Positions 35,098 through 47,792 are shown, counted from the stretch's first letter. The stretch: DNA of 64,000 nucleotides from Gossypium raimondii (GCF_025698545.1 NC_068569.1:47559218-47623217); one strand, 5' to 3'. Notes: generated from the letters alone by a model not told the origin. Program-made: numbers and translations.

Positions 35098-35798
35098 TGT
35101 GGCACCCCAAACCCGGTCAGGATGGATCGATCTAAATTCAGAACGTCAAATTAGCCACTTACTTGACTCTCCTTACCAGTCAACTAGCACACCACAAACC
35201 AACTATCACATCAATTGAAAACATGCTTAAATAAGTAATTTAAAACATGCAAACCTAAATCGTGCTATGTTCATCATAATACAATAAAAAAAGATCGGGG
35301 GTAAAATTGTTACACTCCATAAACGTTAAATACGCAAATCATAAATTTGGACCAACCAGTGTCCTAAGCATTTCATTTTAAAGCATCTATGGGAAATTCA
35401 GTTCAAAACAATATTTAAAACTCACTTAATTCCAAAACGAAGTTTATAGACTAAAATGTAATTTTTTTCAAAATATCCAGAAAACCATTTTAAGGAATTG
35501 AAACTACCATACTGAAATTCTTGGAATGAAATTAAGACATGAAATATATAAAATATTGTTAATATAAATACAAAATTTTCTGTGAGAATAAATTAATATT
35601 GCTCATTAAGGCATTAAAAGTGATAAAATTATAAATTGCAAATTTCGGGGATGGATTAAATTGAAATTCGATAAGTAATTGAAAAGATTAGACGGATAAA
35701 TTATTCAAATTAACAAGTTAGGCAAGACGTTAAGGGAATAAAATATATGAGGACCTCAAGGGATATTAAACCATGAGAAATGGAAATTTACCTTACTA
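35098..35798 (-). mobile_element. Truncated LTR, 3' part, minus orientation
   Basis: On - the sequence ends CCGGGTTTGGGGTGCCACA (on + it starts TGTGGCACCCCAAACCCGG), an LTR-type terminus. The element runs leftward out of AT-rich sequence and is cut at 35798 by the start of block B, so its other end is missing. Confidence 0.5.
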
Positions 35799-36079
35799 GG
35801 AATACTCCCGCACGAAGTGCGTGTTTTTTTTTTTTAATGTAAAAATTTTATTTAATGTTTGTAAATTTAATTTAATTCAATAAAATTAGAATTATATATA
35901 TTTTTCTTTGATTGTAATTAAATTTATATTTAATTAACAAAAACGAGGAATTCTTTAAACCTAGCACAAAGTGCATTATAATTATTAACTACTAATTATT
36001 ATTAAATGATCGGTATTTAAAAAAAATATTTTAGCCTTCAATTTAATTTATCACTTTTTTGAGCCTTTAAAATTATATT

Positions 36080-36397
36080 ATTTGTCAAATTATCCCAAAA
36101 TAGATGGAAATGTTAACTTTTATTAACTTTGCTAATGTAGCATACACGTTAATTGCCATGTAGATGCCACTTAAGCAATTAATTAATTTTAAAAATTAAA
36201 ATGATAAAAAATATTGTAAAAATAAAAATTATTAAAATTATTTAGAAAGTATAATATTAAAAGAATTTTATTTAATTTTTTTAAAAAATTAATTAATTGC
36301 TAACATGCCATACACGCGGCCATCCACATGTATGACACGCCACCAAAGTTAACAAACGTGAACTTTTCTATCTATTTTTGGGGTGAATTGACAAATA
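36080..36397. mobile_element. Foldback MITE (~100-bp inverted repeats)
   Basis: The left arm reads ATTTGTCAAATTATCCCAAA, TTAACTTTGCTAATGTAGCA and AAGCAATTAATTAATTTT. The right arm in reverse complement reads ATTTGTCAATTCACCCCAAA, TTAACTTTGGTGGCGTGTCA and TAGCAATTAATTAATTTT. The interior is AT-rich and non-coding. The B' copy (about 60605-60913) has a short deletion in the left arm. Confidence 0.75.
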
Positions 36398-36516
36398 GTG
36401 TGTAACACCCTATTCTCGACCCGATCATTGGGTTTGAGCTACAGAATATCACATTCATTACTGGAATAACTACAATTAATCTAACATAATTTTTTATTGA
36501 TTTATCACATTATATC

Positions 36517-38794
36517 TGTCGAAACCATTTTTTTGAAAACAAAAAAAATTAGTTGTCGATGAAAATTTGGAGTCTCCACCAATCTTTTATTAAGGTGTGA
36601 TTGGGTCACCTAAAAACGTCTTTGGTCTACGAGTTTTAGAAAAACGGGTTCGGGAGTCGGTTACGTATCAGGAAGGATTAACACCCTCATAACACCCAAA
36701 AATTGGTACCAAGTTGACTAATTAATGTCTTAATGTCGAGAGTTGAAAAATATGATCCCTAATTAAATTATCCGTTAAGTTATTAAGACTCCCTCATTTC
36801 GAAACAGAAAACATCACACCTAATGCGTTAGGGCACGATATTTTATTTCTTCAAGATGAGTTTTTCCCAAAGGTTTGTGTGATAAAATTTAAAAGAATAT
36901 TCCATTGTTTAAGATTTTTGACCAAATCACAACCCAATACGTTAGGGCACAATTTCTCAACATCCCAAACATTGAATATTTCCTTTATTAATATATATAT
37001 ATATATTTGTAAAAAAAAAAATCTTTGTCTTGAGAAATCAATACGTCACATCCAATGCGTTAGGACACAACATATTAAATTCCCAACAACAAGCTATTTT
37101 TGATCAAAGAGTAATTCTCGATTGTTAGATTTAACGAAGAAAATCGGAACCCAATACGTTAGGGCTCAATTTCCTTGAAAATCCTAAATACGAGTATTAT
37201 CTCAATTTTGAAAATTTTAAAATCGAGTAAAGAATGATGTAATGCTACATTAAGTGTAAAATACAATAATAAATACAACAATGGCATAGAAATTATATAG
37301 ATTAATAAATAAATAAATAAAAATAAATCAATGGCATGCAAAGCATCAAATAAATGAGCAAAATAGAATAACATGCTTTTAAAATATAAATGAAACATAA
37401 ATCGATAAACAAAAGAAGGAAATAAATAAAAAAACATAAAGAGAAAAAATACAAAATATATACATGGAACTTATGAAGAATAAGAAGGCGTGCACATGAA
37501 TTTACATATAAAACTTTGTATTATAAAGTTTATATAACAAAATATATAATGCATTTATGCAAATAAAGAAAATATAAATATATATATATATATATATAAA
37601 TATATATATATAAATTATGAAATATGTGTTTAACAAAATATATGTATTTGAGCATTCAAAAAAATGTATGTATGCAAAAATTAAAATAATAAAGAATGTG
37701 TATATGCGTATAAAATATAAATGTACATATGTAAAAATAAAAGTTATGCAAATAGAATAATAATAAAAATATATATAATATGTGCAGTGTTTATAAAAGT
37801 TTTTTTAAAATGTATGTATACTATTATAAAAAATAATGTGTATGTATATATATATAATAATAATAAATGATAATAATAACAAATGGGGATTAAATCAAAA
37901 TTAAACAAAATTTTAGGGCCAAAATTAAAAATAAAAAAATTGAATCAAAATGAGCGAGAATGGGGAAGGACCAAAAGTAAAAATTCCCCATTTAGGGCCA
38001 GAACGTGCGGACCCTGCTTGCAGATCGGGTCGACGAGCGGATCTGGCCCCTCTAAACGGCGCCGTTTTGGTTTTTTTTTTAAACTGAATTTTTTACAAAA
38101 AAAAAATCATTAGTAACCAGAAAAAATAAAAATAAAAAAACTAAAACACCCTACTTTCTCTGCTAAGGTTTTATACCCTATTTCAGCCGCCTAACCCCCC
38201 ACCATGCTTCCACCATGAACGGCGGTCGGAACCTTACCCTAAAGGGCTTTTCGGCTCTTTTTCACATGGATCTGAAGGTCAAGGTAATTTCCTCTTTTTG
38301 CTCTTTACTTTCCTTATAAACAAGCAAATAAATAGATTCGAAGGGCAGAAACAAAGAAAATAAATCACTACCTTTCCTCTATTTTGTTTTTTCGTTCATT
38401 GATATTGTAGACATATTTGCTTTTATTGATTTTTCCTCCCCCCTAATTATAGAAAATGAAATGGCTTTATATAGCCAGAATCCATCAATTTAAAGCGAAT
38501 AATAAAAAATAAATTACTATGATCTTCTCCTCTGTTGCCTTTTTTGTTATTGTTGTGCTGGTGCTGTTTAGATCCACATTTTTTGCAGGTATAGAGGCCG
38601 TGGAAGAGGTATGTGCGTGGTGGTGTAGCACGCGTGAGGAAGAGGCGCGCCTGGGCGACTGTTGCGGCGCGATGGCTGGAGCTTGCTTGGGTTTCTGATC
38701 TTGTTTCGATTTTGGGCCAAGATTGTATTGGGCTTGGGCCATATGGGCTGATTGTAATTAGGGCCTTTTACCCGGGCCAAAATCGGGTATTACA
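36517..38794 (+). mobile_element. Solo LTR, gypsy-type (TGTCGAAACC family), nested
   Basis: A 2278-bp TG...CA unit (TGTCGAAACC to CGGGTATTACA) is flanked by a perfect 5-bp duplication ATATC at 36512-36516 and 38795-38799. The partner block B' has a single ATATC at 61027-61031 with no insertion, an exact empty site. It carries spaced CCAATACGTTAGGG-type units, long TA microsatellites near 37575-37615 and no internal coding region. Confidence 0.93.
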
Positions 38795-39333
38795 ATATCC
38801 ACTGATATGATCATTACATCATTATTTTACAATATAATATCCTATCTAGGGTTTATACGAGCTTACGAAAGCTCTTTTCATAACCCAGGTTATTGGAGTA
38901 CTAAACTGCAAAGTTTAAAAACATTTCGAGTTGGAGTCGCAACTTCAGGGGTGCGATGTCATAACCTCCAAAATAGGTTGGCTTCACAACTTGAGGACTA
39001 AAATGTAAAGTTTCTAAACTTTATCGAATTGGCGTCGTGAATCAACAAGGGACGTTGCGATGTTGAAAGCTACTATTGTGACATCCATGGGGTTGTGTTG
39101 TGACTTTGTAGGTAAAATACAAAAATTCTAATCTTATTTGGTTTCAACCTATCATTTAACAAAATAAGCATAATCCTAAGACTCAAAATGACATCAACAA
39201 TATATATATGTTCAATTTCATGGTTCAACCCAAATAGGCCTTTATCATTCATCCATTACTAAAGTACACAAAATAGTCCATTTGCAACCTAATAACCGGT
39301 TCAACCCTAGGAACATGTCATTTATCAAAATAA

Positions 39334-39625
39334 CATTACAGCAAAACAGGTTTTTAGCAGCATTTTTAGTGGCGTTTGGATAGAAAACGTCGTAAAAGGT
39401 AAAACATTAGTAACGTTTTTGCATAAAAGCCACAAAAGGTAAAGTAATAGTGGCATTTTTCTCATAAACGTCGCAAAAGGTAAAGCAACAACCGCATTTT
39501 TTCATAAACGCCGTTAAAGGTAAAGTAATAGCAGTGTTTTTTCCATAAATGCCGCAAATATTTTTTTATTAAAACGGCACGTTTTTTATGGCATTCATTA
39601 ACTTTTGGTTCTTTTTTCAGTAGTG
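39334..39625. mobile_element. CACTA-like MITE with ~46-bp subterminal repeats
   Basis: The right end in reverse complement reads CACTACTGAAAAAAG, a CACTA-type terminus. The left end reads CATTACAGCAAAACAGG, one base off CACTACA. Between them are 4-5 units alternating GCGTTTTT...AAACGCCG with CAAAAGGTAAAGTAATAG. No 3-bp target duplication is evident. It is non-coding. The copy in B' is about 61608-61897. Confidence 0.55.
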
Positions 39626-40473
39626 CACTGCATAAACCTCCACAAAAGCCTAAAAGGTAAAGTACTCTAAACCCTAAAGTACTCTGTTTCCTTTATCCTC
39701 TCTTTCCCATCACTCGTCGCAAACGTTTCCATCCTCACGGTGGTCTGCTCCTTCATCCGGCGACCTCCTACCGCCTCCTCTTACTATATTTTGAGTTAAA
39801 ATGACATGTACATAGGTAGACCAAATGTGTTCCTATGTGTTAGGGACTAAAATGCAAACTCTTGAAACTCTATCTATTTTGGTTTTACATGAAGTATTTT
39901 GGTTCTATATGAAATGAATTATTGAAACCATAAGTATGTTTGCAAATGTGGTTTACTAATATGATGATTATGGTTGATTTGGAGTGGTTTTAAATAGTTT
40001 TAATACATTTTGAATTGGTCTTAAGTGTTGAGAAGAATATAATATATATTGCAGGGGGTTTAGTGAACTTTTAAATTGATTTTTGCCTAAATTTTACCCA
40101 AGGTATCGATACCAAGGGTATAGGTACCGATACCTAATCTTTGAAATACAAAATTGCCAAAACATAATGTGATTTTGGTATTGTTTTTGTCATTGGTATC
40201 GATATTTTTTTAAAAGGTATCGATACCTTTTGTTTTGGTATCGATACTTTTTCCTTGTTTTGAGTAAAAAACAATGTTAAAATCATTTCCAAATATAATC
40301 TAACATCCAATAATGACCCCACACGTTTATATTAATAATTTTTGGGTTAAATAAGTTAAAATACTATGTATAAATGTTTAAATTAATCAATGTCCAGCTA
40401 AAATCGTTTTGGCACCAAATGTGATAGTCTTATACCGAGTTTATACGATTGGACTAGGTATAGAGGTGTTACA

Positions 40474-41560
40474 ATTTTGCACAACCGATGTGACCCTTCT
40501 GGGATGGAGAGCTTGTATGTGAAATTGGGAAGTTTTATTCTCCGAACGACCAGAGCTCTTTGAAGTTCCTCCTGCTTAGTGGTGTAGGGATAAAGTTTGT
40601 TTGTCACCAGAACTGGAGACAGCTGTTCTCGCGGTGGATGGGCTGGGACTAATCGATTACCGATTTCTCTCATTCTCTCCATAACTCGAGTAAAGGAAGA
40701 AAGAGAAAATTTAAAAAGCAAAAGTGTTTGAAATTACCTTTGTTTCAAGTTGCTGAAAATGCTAAGTATGAAAGATTTAGGGTTCCGAAGGCTCCCCCTT
40801 TTAGAGAAAGATTTCTATTCCCGTACTTTAACGATTTGTATAACCGAGGAAAATCAATTACCCAAAAGTGAGCAGATGAAAACGGATCAACTTTCAACGG
40901 TCAGATACATAGGCTCGACACCCATCTGCGCACGCGATAGAACGATCGTTATGCATCACAGCTCGCAAACCTACCCAGCAAGCTGCATTAAAACTTGACA
41001 TGATGGACCTAAGACATGCCACTTTATAGCACCCTTTAGGCCCACTAATGGGGGAGTAGATTGTTGTACATTAGTAATCATCGACCCGAGCCCTACTAGA
41101 GATTCGAGTCTCCGACCCGTGACCTGGATAGGTCCCACAAGAATATTGAGTGCGAAGCGAGCCATGAGAGGACAACAAGGTGAATTCACGGTCCCTACTC
41201 ACAGAGCGAGCTCGTGGGCTCAGCTCGTAACGCAATGCCACAGACCCCGCTTTCAAGGACCAAGGGAAGGCCACTGTCTCAGCTCGCATACACTCAGTGA
41301 ACTCGTAGAAAAGGGTCGTGTGCTCCGTGAGCTTCCCAGACACGTGTCTAGTAGGTACGGAGCCCGCCTAGGACGTTAATTTCAAGAATAGAAAGGACCA
41401 CGTGCTCCGTAGACACGTGCCCAGTGAACCTAGAGTTAGCAGAGAATGTCAGTACGAGAGATAGAGGATGTCAGTACTAGTGGCAACAGAGTCAAGACAA
41501 AATAGCGGGGGCCATATCATGAGCTGTAATGAACTGTAATCTCATTAATTTAGCATCTAA
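40474..41560. other. Unclassified GC-richer repeated block
   Basis: This block and its B' partner (62746-63830) are less AT-rich than their surroundings. On -, a frame at 40721-40398 (MERMREIGNRLVPAHPPREQ, then KLPNFTYKLSIPEGSHRLC) stays open in both copies, followed on - by a GT donor-like site. 41062 onward (after AATGGGGGAG, a purine tract) resembles the edge of an LTR retroelement. I do not recognise a protein family. Confidence 0.35.
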
Positions 41561-42304
41561 GTTGATCTGAAAATTGGTGTTCACATTTCAAGTCTATGTA
41601 TTTATTATGTTAAAATCTCCAATGAATGGAAATTCAACAATGAAGGATGGCAAAAAGCTTTAGGCGGTTTAGTAAGGTATATTTAAATGGAAAGATTTTA
41701 ATTGGAAGAGCATGAAAAATAATTAAAACATAAAAACTTTCTTCTAAATTCCAAAATTGAGTATGAAAATTCACCTTTGCAAAATATATTTCAATAAATA
41801 CAATCAACATAAGAAAATTATATTTTGAAAGAGATATAGTAATCACATTGTTCTTTATCGTATAGCTAGTGGATCGCCCTCTTAAAATGGAAAAATTTTC
41901 ATTTAGACCCTTTAAAATTTTAAATTAATAAAGGTAAAAATACACTTTGCCCCCTTAACAATGATAAAAATTATTTAATCCTTTAAAATTATAAAGATAT
42001 AGAGTATTAAAATAATGAAATTGTATTTTAATATCGTAAAAATTATAATTTAATTTTTTTCCCTTAAAAAAGTTTCGCTTCACTCCTCCTATCAATGTTT
42101 TCATTTCCTTAACAAAACAATCAAAATAATAAAATTTTAAATCATCAAAAGAAGGAAAATAAAGAATGAGACCTTGAAATAGACTTACATGTACCTCATT
42201 CTCCCCTTATAGTATCTAACATCAATCATTCAATCAATTTCTTGATTTGTATAATACTAAATTGTTTGATTTTAAAAATAAGAGTTATAATTGATAATAA
42301 AATC
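41561..42304. other. AT-rich region upstream of F2
   Basis: 41561-41730 still matches the end of B'. The rest is AT-rich with no gene. Homology to the F1 upstream region starts at about 42305. Confidence 0.35.
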
Positions 42305-42625
42305 AAAGATGATATGGAAATTATTTAATCAAATATCAATAGAACATAATTTTACAAATATAAAATATTAGTATTTATGATATATTTTAACTTCAGGGAT
42401 CAAAAAAATTAAAAAGAGCCTTATAATATTATAATATATATGATAATTTTTTTAATATTTTGCTTTAGCCGACCCTGATATCCTTTCCATATAGAACTCT
42501 TCATCGTCAAAGCTTAAATTATTCTTTCTATATATTATTTAGGGTTATGAAAAGGCGATATATCTAAGTTCCATCCAAGTATGATTGTTCATCAAAGCTC
42601 TCGCAAGGAATCAAATTGCGAAACA

Positions 42626-44662
42626 ATGGCGACGGATGATTTCATCAGTGACCTTCCCGACGAAGTTTTGGCTACGATTATATCAGGCTTACCAGCCATT
42701 GAAGCAATAAGAACAACTATTTTATCAAAACGATTGAAGGACGTATGGAGGAATGTTTCCCGTTTAGATTTCGATCCAAAAGGAGTGAAGAAATTATTTC
42801 CTGCTCCAAATCGACGCAGATCTACGGTGCCAGTAATACAGTTTGGATCCAATGTTTGCCATGACGAGGGTGATGATATTGATGATACTGATCCGAGGGA
42901 AGAGATTTCCCGAGTTGTTAAGAATATCGATAATGTATTGTTATCTCATGAACGTAACTTGATTAGTTGCAGAATCGTTCATCTCTCAAATAGTTACAGA
43001 AGCGGTGATGTTGAGAAGTGGATCAAATATCTTACATCCGAGAAGAAAGTGCAAGAATTGGCTTTCCTTTGCGATGATTTTCAGCATGAGTTTTATCCAG
43101 TAAGCCTTTTGGATGGGGTCTGAATTTACCGTCTGGGATTTTTCATGTAGAACTCTGCAATCGCTTGAGTTCACAAATTACGGTATCCGATTCCATCGCC
43201 CTTTTCACCATTGCCATAACCTCAAAACCTTGAAACTCTATTACTGTGATATTAGCAGTGAAACCCTTGAAGCAATCGTTTCTAGCTGTGATTTTATGGA
43301 ACACCTGAGCGTTTGTTCTTCCACCTCCAGTTTAAAACAGGTTCGGATCTTTAGCCAAACGGTTAAGACTGTGGAGCTGGAATCATTGGATTTGGAGGGG
43401 ATTTATTTATCTACCCAATCTCTTGGTGCTTTGGTGCTTCATTCTATGAAATTTCCAGCCAAAAGTTTGGTTATCCATGCTCCAAATCTTAGGGTTTTTA
43501 CTGCAACTCGCAAGCCCATAACTAAAAATCCATACAATTTCACCCGTCCTTCAAAACAGACCAAGATTGCTGAAATTCTAGAGTATTGCACTCATCTCTT
43601 GGTAAGCATTTAATTTCATGACGGTTTGGTTATTAGAATCATACACCTTTCGCTCTATCTAAATCTGTATTTTATTATAAATGCTTCTTTTATTCTTGTT
43701 TTAATACATAAATTCGTTTGATCTTTTACTATACTTTTGTGCTAATAAGCAATTTTTGAATCATACATCTTTTATCTATACCTTAATATTTTATACATCC
43801 ATGCATGTTTTGTTTTTAACGTGTAAATTGGTTATCAAATTATATAATATTGTATTAAATAAATGCTTGGTTTTGTTTTTGTGCTATTACGATAAGTGTT
43901 GGGTGTAACAGTAAAATACATCATATTTTTAAGGAGAGAAATCAGATTTATGAATCCCGAAAAATTTAGTTTCTATGAATTGTAAAATTAACTTGATGAT
44001 TTAATAAATTATTTTGGCTGGCCTGTGCAGACACCTGTAAATTATAAAGCTAGTGATCCTATGGAAGACCCAAATCTGTTTAAGAATTTGAGGGAGCTAA
44101 CCATTGATTTAGACTTGAACGATAGAAGGGAAATGTTGATCCTCTGTATCGTTCTACAACGCTGCCTTAGTCTACACCAACTTGAAATCAACATAGAGGT
44201 AATTTATATATATATATATATATATATTTAGATCATCCTGTAGTGGTGGAAATGTTATGAACATGTGACGATCCTTGATTTATGCATTATATTCAGGAAA
44301 GCAGAAGTGAAATAGAGGAAGCAACCAGGGATTATAGTAGTGTAAACAGCCGACTGCCATATCCAGAGACAAAGCTATGGGAGCAAAGGGAGCTGTGCGA
44401 TTGTATTACATTCACACTAAGACAAGTATCCATTAAGGGATTCAACGGGAAAGATGGGGAAATGGAATTCCCAAGGCATCTGATTACGAAAGGTGCCAAG
44501 TTGGAGAGATTAGAGATTTGGTGCAACCATGATTGGTCCAGTGAAGGAGGTAAGGCAACTCTTGGTTTACTTTCACTGCCTAGATCCTCCATTGATGTCT
44601 CCATTCTTCTTAAACCGCCACCCAATTTGTTGGTAGTTTTGGAAGATGGGTTTCAACCCTAG
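42626..44662 (+). pseudogene. F-box/LRR-type gene F2 (two frameshifts)
   Basis: The exons are 42626-43601, 44031-44198 and 44297-44662, with acceptors GTGCAG and TTCAG intact. The protein would start MATDDFISDLPDEVLATIIS and end KPPPNLLVVLEDGFQP. Exon 1 lacks a base near 43096 (AGCCTTTTGG, where F1 has AGCCATTTTGG) and has five T instead of six near 43141, so the frame fails in the middle. Intron 1 is short (about 430 bp) and lacks the satellite expansion. Sequence from about 42305 to the ATG matches the F1 upstream, so the promoter is shared. The 3' half is the apparent source of the 3' half of F4. Confidence 0.85.
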
Positions 44663-45248
44663 AATAGGTTTTTTTTCTCCCTTTATGTCAAGGATTTTCG
44701 GATTAGTTAAGGATTTTGCATGGGATGGGGCATGTATCATTGGTTTTCAAAGATGATTTTGTGTGTGATTTTATGTTTATATATAGTTGGAAGGACATGC
44801 TCCAGTTGGAAAATTAGTTTTAATGGGATGATAGCAAGCTTTACTCTTGTACTTTAACAAAATTGTGAATGTCCTATTTGTATTTGTTGGGTTTGACACT
44901 TGTATTTTGTTTTGTCGTGTTGAATATTGACATATGGACTATTGAAATAGTGCCATGTGGACCAAGAGAAAAAATTAAATAAATAGAATTCAAGAATTTT
45001 GTCTCTTCTTTTTAAGGTTAAAATCATTTAATAAAATATATCATTTTAATAAAACAAGTAAAAGACAAGAATGGAACACAAGATAAACATGAAGTTGAGT
45101 TACTGTTTCTTTGCTCCACTCTAAAATACCCTTTCCATATAAAACAAGCCATTATCAAAATTTAGGTTTAAAAAGAGGATATATGTAGGTTTCCATTGTG
45201 GAGTATTTTTTTCATTGAAGCTCTTGCAAGAAATCAAATTGTGAAACA
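44663..45248. other. F2 3' UTR and F3 promoter
   Basis: This 586-bp spacer is repeated between F4 and F5 (58702-59289). It holds the 3' flank GTCAAGGATTTTCGGATTAG and, before F3, CCATATAAAACAAGCC (about 45136), a possible TATA element roughly 110 bp upstream of the ATG. Confidence 0.4.
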
Positions 45249-46133
45249 ATGGCGACGAATGATTTCATCAGCAACCTTCACAACGAAGTTTTGGCTAGGA
45301 TTATATCAGACTTACCAGCCATTGAAGCAATAAGAACAACAATTTTATCAAAACGATGGAAGGATTTATGGAGGTATGCTTCCCGTTTAGATTTCGATCC
45401 AAAAGGAGTGAGGAAATTATATGGTGACGATATTGATGATCCGAGGGAAGAGATTTCCCGAGTTGTTAAGAATATCGAAAATGTATTGTTATCTCATAAA
45501 CGTAACTTGATTAGTTGCAGAATCGTTCATCTTTTAAGTAGTTACAGAAACGGTGATGTTGAGAAGTGGATTAAATATCTTACTTCCGAGAAGAAAGTGC
45601 AAGAATTGGCTTTCCGTTGCGATGATTTCCAACACCAGTTTTATCGAAGAAGCCGTTCTGGATTGGGTCTGAATTTACCGTCTGGGGTTTTTTCATGTGA
45701 AACTCTGCAATCACTTGAGTTCACACATTACAGTATCCGATCCGATTCCCCTTTTCACCATTGCCATAACCTCAAAACCTTGAAACTTTATCACTGCGCC
45801 ATTAGCACTGAAACCCTTGAAGCAATCGTTTCTAGCTGTGATCGTTTGGAACATTTGAGCGTTTGTTCTTCCCCCTCCAGGTTGAAACAGGTTCGGATCT
45901 TTAGCCAAACGGTTAAGACTGTGGAGCTGGAATCATTGCGTTCGCAGGGCATTTATTTATCTACCCAATCTCTTGGTGTTTTGGTGCTTCATTCTATGAA
46001 ATTTCAAGCCAAAAATTTGGTTATCCATGCTCCAAATCTTAGGGTTTTTACTGCAACTCGCAAGCCCATAACTAAAAATTCAGACAATATCACCAAGATT
46101 GCTGAGATTCTAGAGTATTGCACTCATCTCTTG
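45249..46133 (+). CDS. F-box protein F3, exon 1 intact, 3' exons lost
   Basis: Exon 1 encodes 295 aa from MATNDFISNLHNEVLARIIS (F-box, with WKDLWRYASRLDFDP) through the LRR-like region to EYCTHLL, then GTAAGC. It lacks about 25 residues that F1 and F2 carry after VKKLF. The frame is open and has 6 T at the run that is broken in F1 and F2. Read through the donor, it would add VSI and stop at 46145 (298 aa). The intron is a large tandem array that ends abruptly at 47792 where block A' begins; exons 2 and 3 do not exist downstream. It may produce a truncated SCF receptor with the F-box but without the C-terminus, or be a pseudogene. Confidence 0.75.
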
Positions 46134-46199
46134 GTAAGCATTTAATTTCACTACCTCTTTTACTAAGCATTTAATTTCACTACCTCTTTTACTTTCTGG

Positions 46200-47792
46200 T
46201 TAGATACAAAGTAAGCATTTTGTTTTGTTTTAATAAGTAAATAGGTTTTGAATTATGCGATGCTTAAGGTTTATACGTTGTGGGTGTTACATGAATACTT
46301 ATTTTACTTTGATTATCGGAATTATACACCTTTCACTATACGTTGTGGGTGTTACATAAATACTTATTTTACTTTGATTATCGGAATTATACACCTTTCA
46401 CTATACTTAAATCTGCTTATTTTGTTTTTGTTTTAATACCTAAACTACATCTTTCAACTATGCTTAAAGTTTATATTTTATGAGTGTTATATAAATGCTT
46501 GTTTTGCTTTGGTTATCGGAATCATACACCTTTCACCTTTCACCATACCTATACCTCTATTTTATTATAAATGCGTACTTTATTTTTTTAATAAGTAGAA
46601 CGATTTTGAATTATATATCTTTTAACGATACTTAAAATTTATATTTCATTATATATTATAAATGCTTATTTTGCTTTGGTTATCGGAATCATACACCTTT
46701 CACCATATCTATACCTCTATTTTGTTATAAATGCATAATTTGTTTTTGTTTTAATAAGTAAATCGGTTTTGAATTATATATCTTTTAACGATATATTTCA
46801 TGGATGTTATATAAATGCTTATTTTTCTTTGGTTATCGGAACCATACACCTTTCACTATACCTAAACCTCTATTTTATTATGCTTATTTTGTTTTTGTTT
46901 CAATAAGTAAATTGTTTTCAAATTAGATATCTTTTAACGATACTTAAAGTTTATATTTTACGAGTGTTATATCAATACTTATTTTGCTTTGGTTATAGGA
47001 ATCATACACCTTCCGCTATACCTAAACCTCTATTTCATTATAAATGCTTATTTTGTTTCTGTTTTAATAAGTAAGACGGTTTTGAATTATATATTTTTAA
47101 CGATACTTAAAGTTTATATTTCATTGTGTACTATAAATGTTAATTTTGCTTTCGTTATCGGAATCATCCACCTTTCACTATACCTAAACCTCTATTTTAT
47201 TATAGATGCTTACTTTTGTTTTTATTTTAATAAGTATAATGATTTTTGAATTATAATGAATTATATATCTTTTAACGATACTTAAAGTTTATATTTCATC
47301 GTACTTTATAAATGCTTATTTTACTTCTTTTACAATACCTAAACTTGTATTTTATTATAAATGATTATTTTGTTCCTGTTTTAATAAGCAAAATGGTTTC
47401 AAATTATATATCTTTTAACGATACCTAAAGTTTATATTCCATTGTGTTCTATAAATACTTATTTTGCTTTCGTTATCGGAATCACACCTTTTCTATACCT
47501 AAACTTATATTTTATTATAAATGCTTATTTTGTTTTTGTTTTAATAAATAAAATGGTTTTCAATTTATATATCTTTTAACGATACTTAAAGTTTATATTC
47601 CATCGTGTTTTATAAATTCTTATTTCGCTTTATTATCGGAATCATACATCTTTTATTATACTTAAACTTGTATTTTATTATAAATGCTTATTTTGTTTTT
47701 ATTATTAAGTAAGATGGTTTTCAAATTATATATCTTTTAACGATGACTAAATCTATACTCCATCGTGTCTTATAAATGCTTATTTTCTTTGG
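46200..47792. repeat. ~165-175-bp tandem array in intron 1 of F3, truncated
   Basis: It has the same unit as at 29470-31010 (TATATCTTTTAACGATACTT, TTATCGGAATCATACACC, CTAAACCTCTATTTTATTAT) in the same order, with small differences in unit number and length. It ends mid-unit at ATGCTTATTTTCTTTGGTTAT, which in F1 continues TGAAAACATACACC (from about 30891) but here switches to block A' sequence. Confidence 0.88.

Larger units (their letters stand above)
36401..40473. mobile_element. LTR with 9-bp terminal inverted repeat, interrupted
   Basis: It begins TGTAACACC and ends GGTGTTACA, perfect 9-bp complements. Removing the nested solo LTR leaves about 1.8 kb, matching the uninterrupted copy at 60917-62745. 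It contains repeated palindromes of the GGTATCGATACC type around 40100-40250 and a CACTA-like MITE at 39334-39625. Flanking bases (TAGTG left, ATTTT right) do not form a target duplication, so either one side is recombined or the right side is retroelement interior. Confidence 0.6.
35799..41730. repeat. Duplicated block B (partner 60303-64000)
   Basis: From AATACTCCCGCACGAAGTGC onward the sequence is collinear with 60303 to the window end, except for a 2.3-kb solo LTR present only here. B and B' differ by many substitutions and indels, visibly more than A and A' do, so this is an older duplication. The right limit cannot be set because B' runs off the window. Confidence 0.92.

Noticed and set aside
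34889..35218. Plus-strand 109-codon frame
   Set aside because: It crosses an LTR terminus (35098) and has no recognisable domain or codon pattern.
36401..40473. A cleanly inserted solo LTR with target duplication
   Set aside because: The termini are perfect 9-bp inverted repeats, but the flanking bases do not match in either copy, so the insertion history is unresolved.
46989..47249. Open frame of 86 codons in the F3 intron
   Set aside because: It follows the tandem repeat, is low-complexity and hydrophobic, and shifts between copies; it is a by-product of the satellite.
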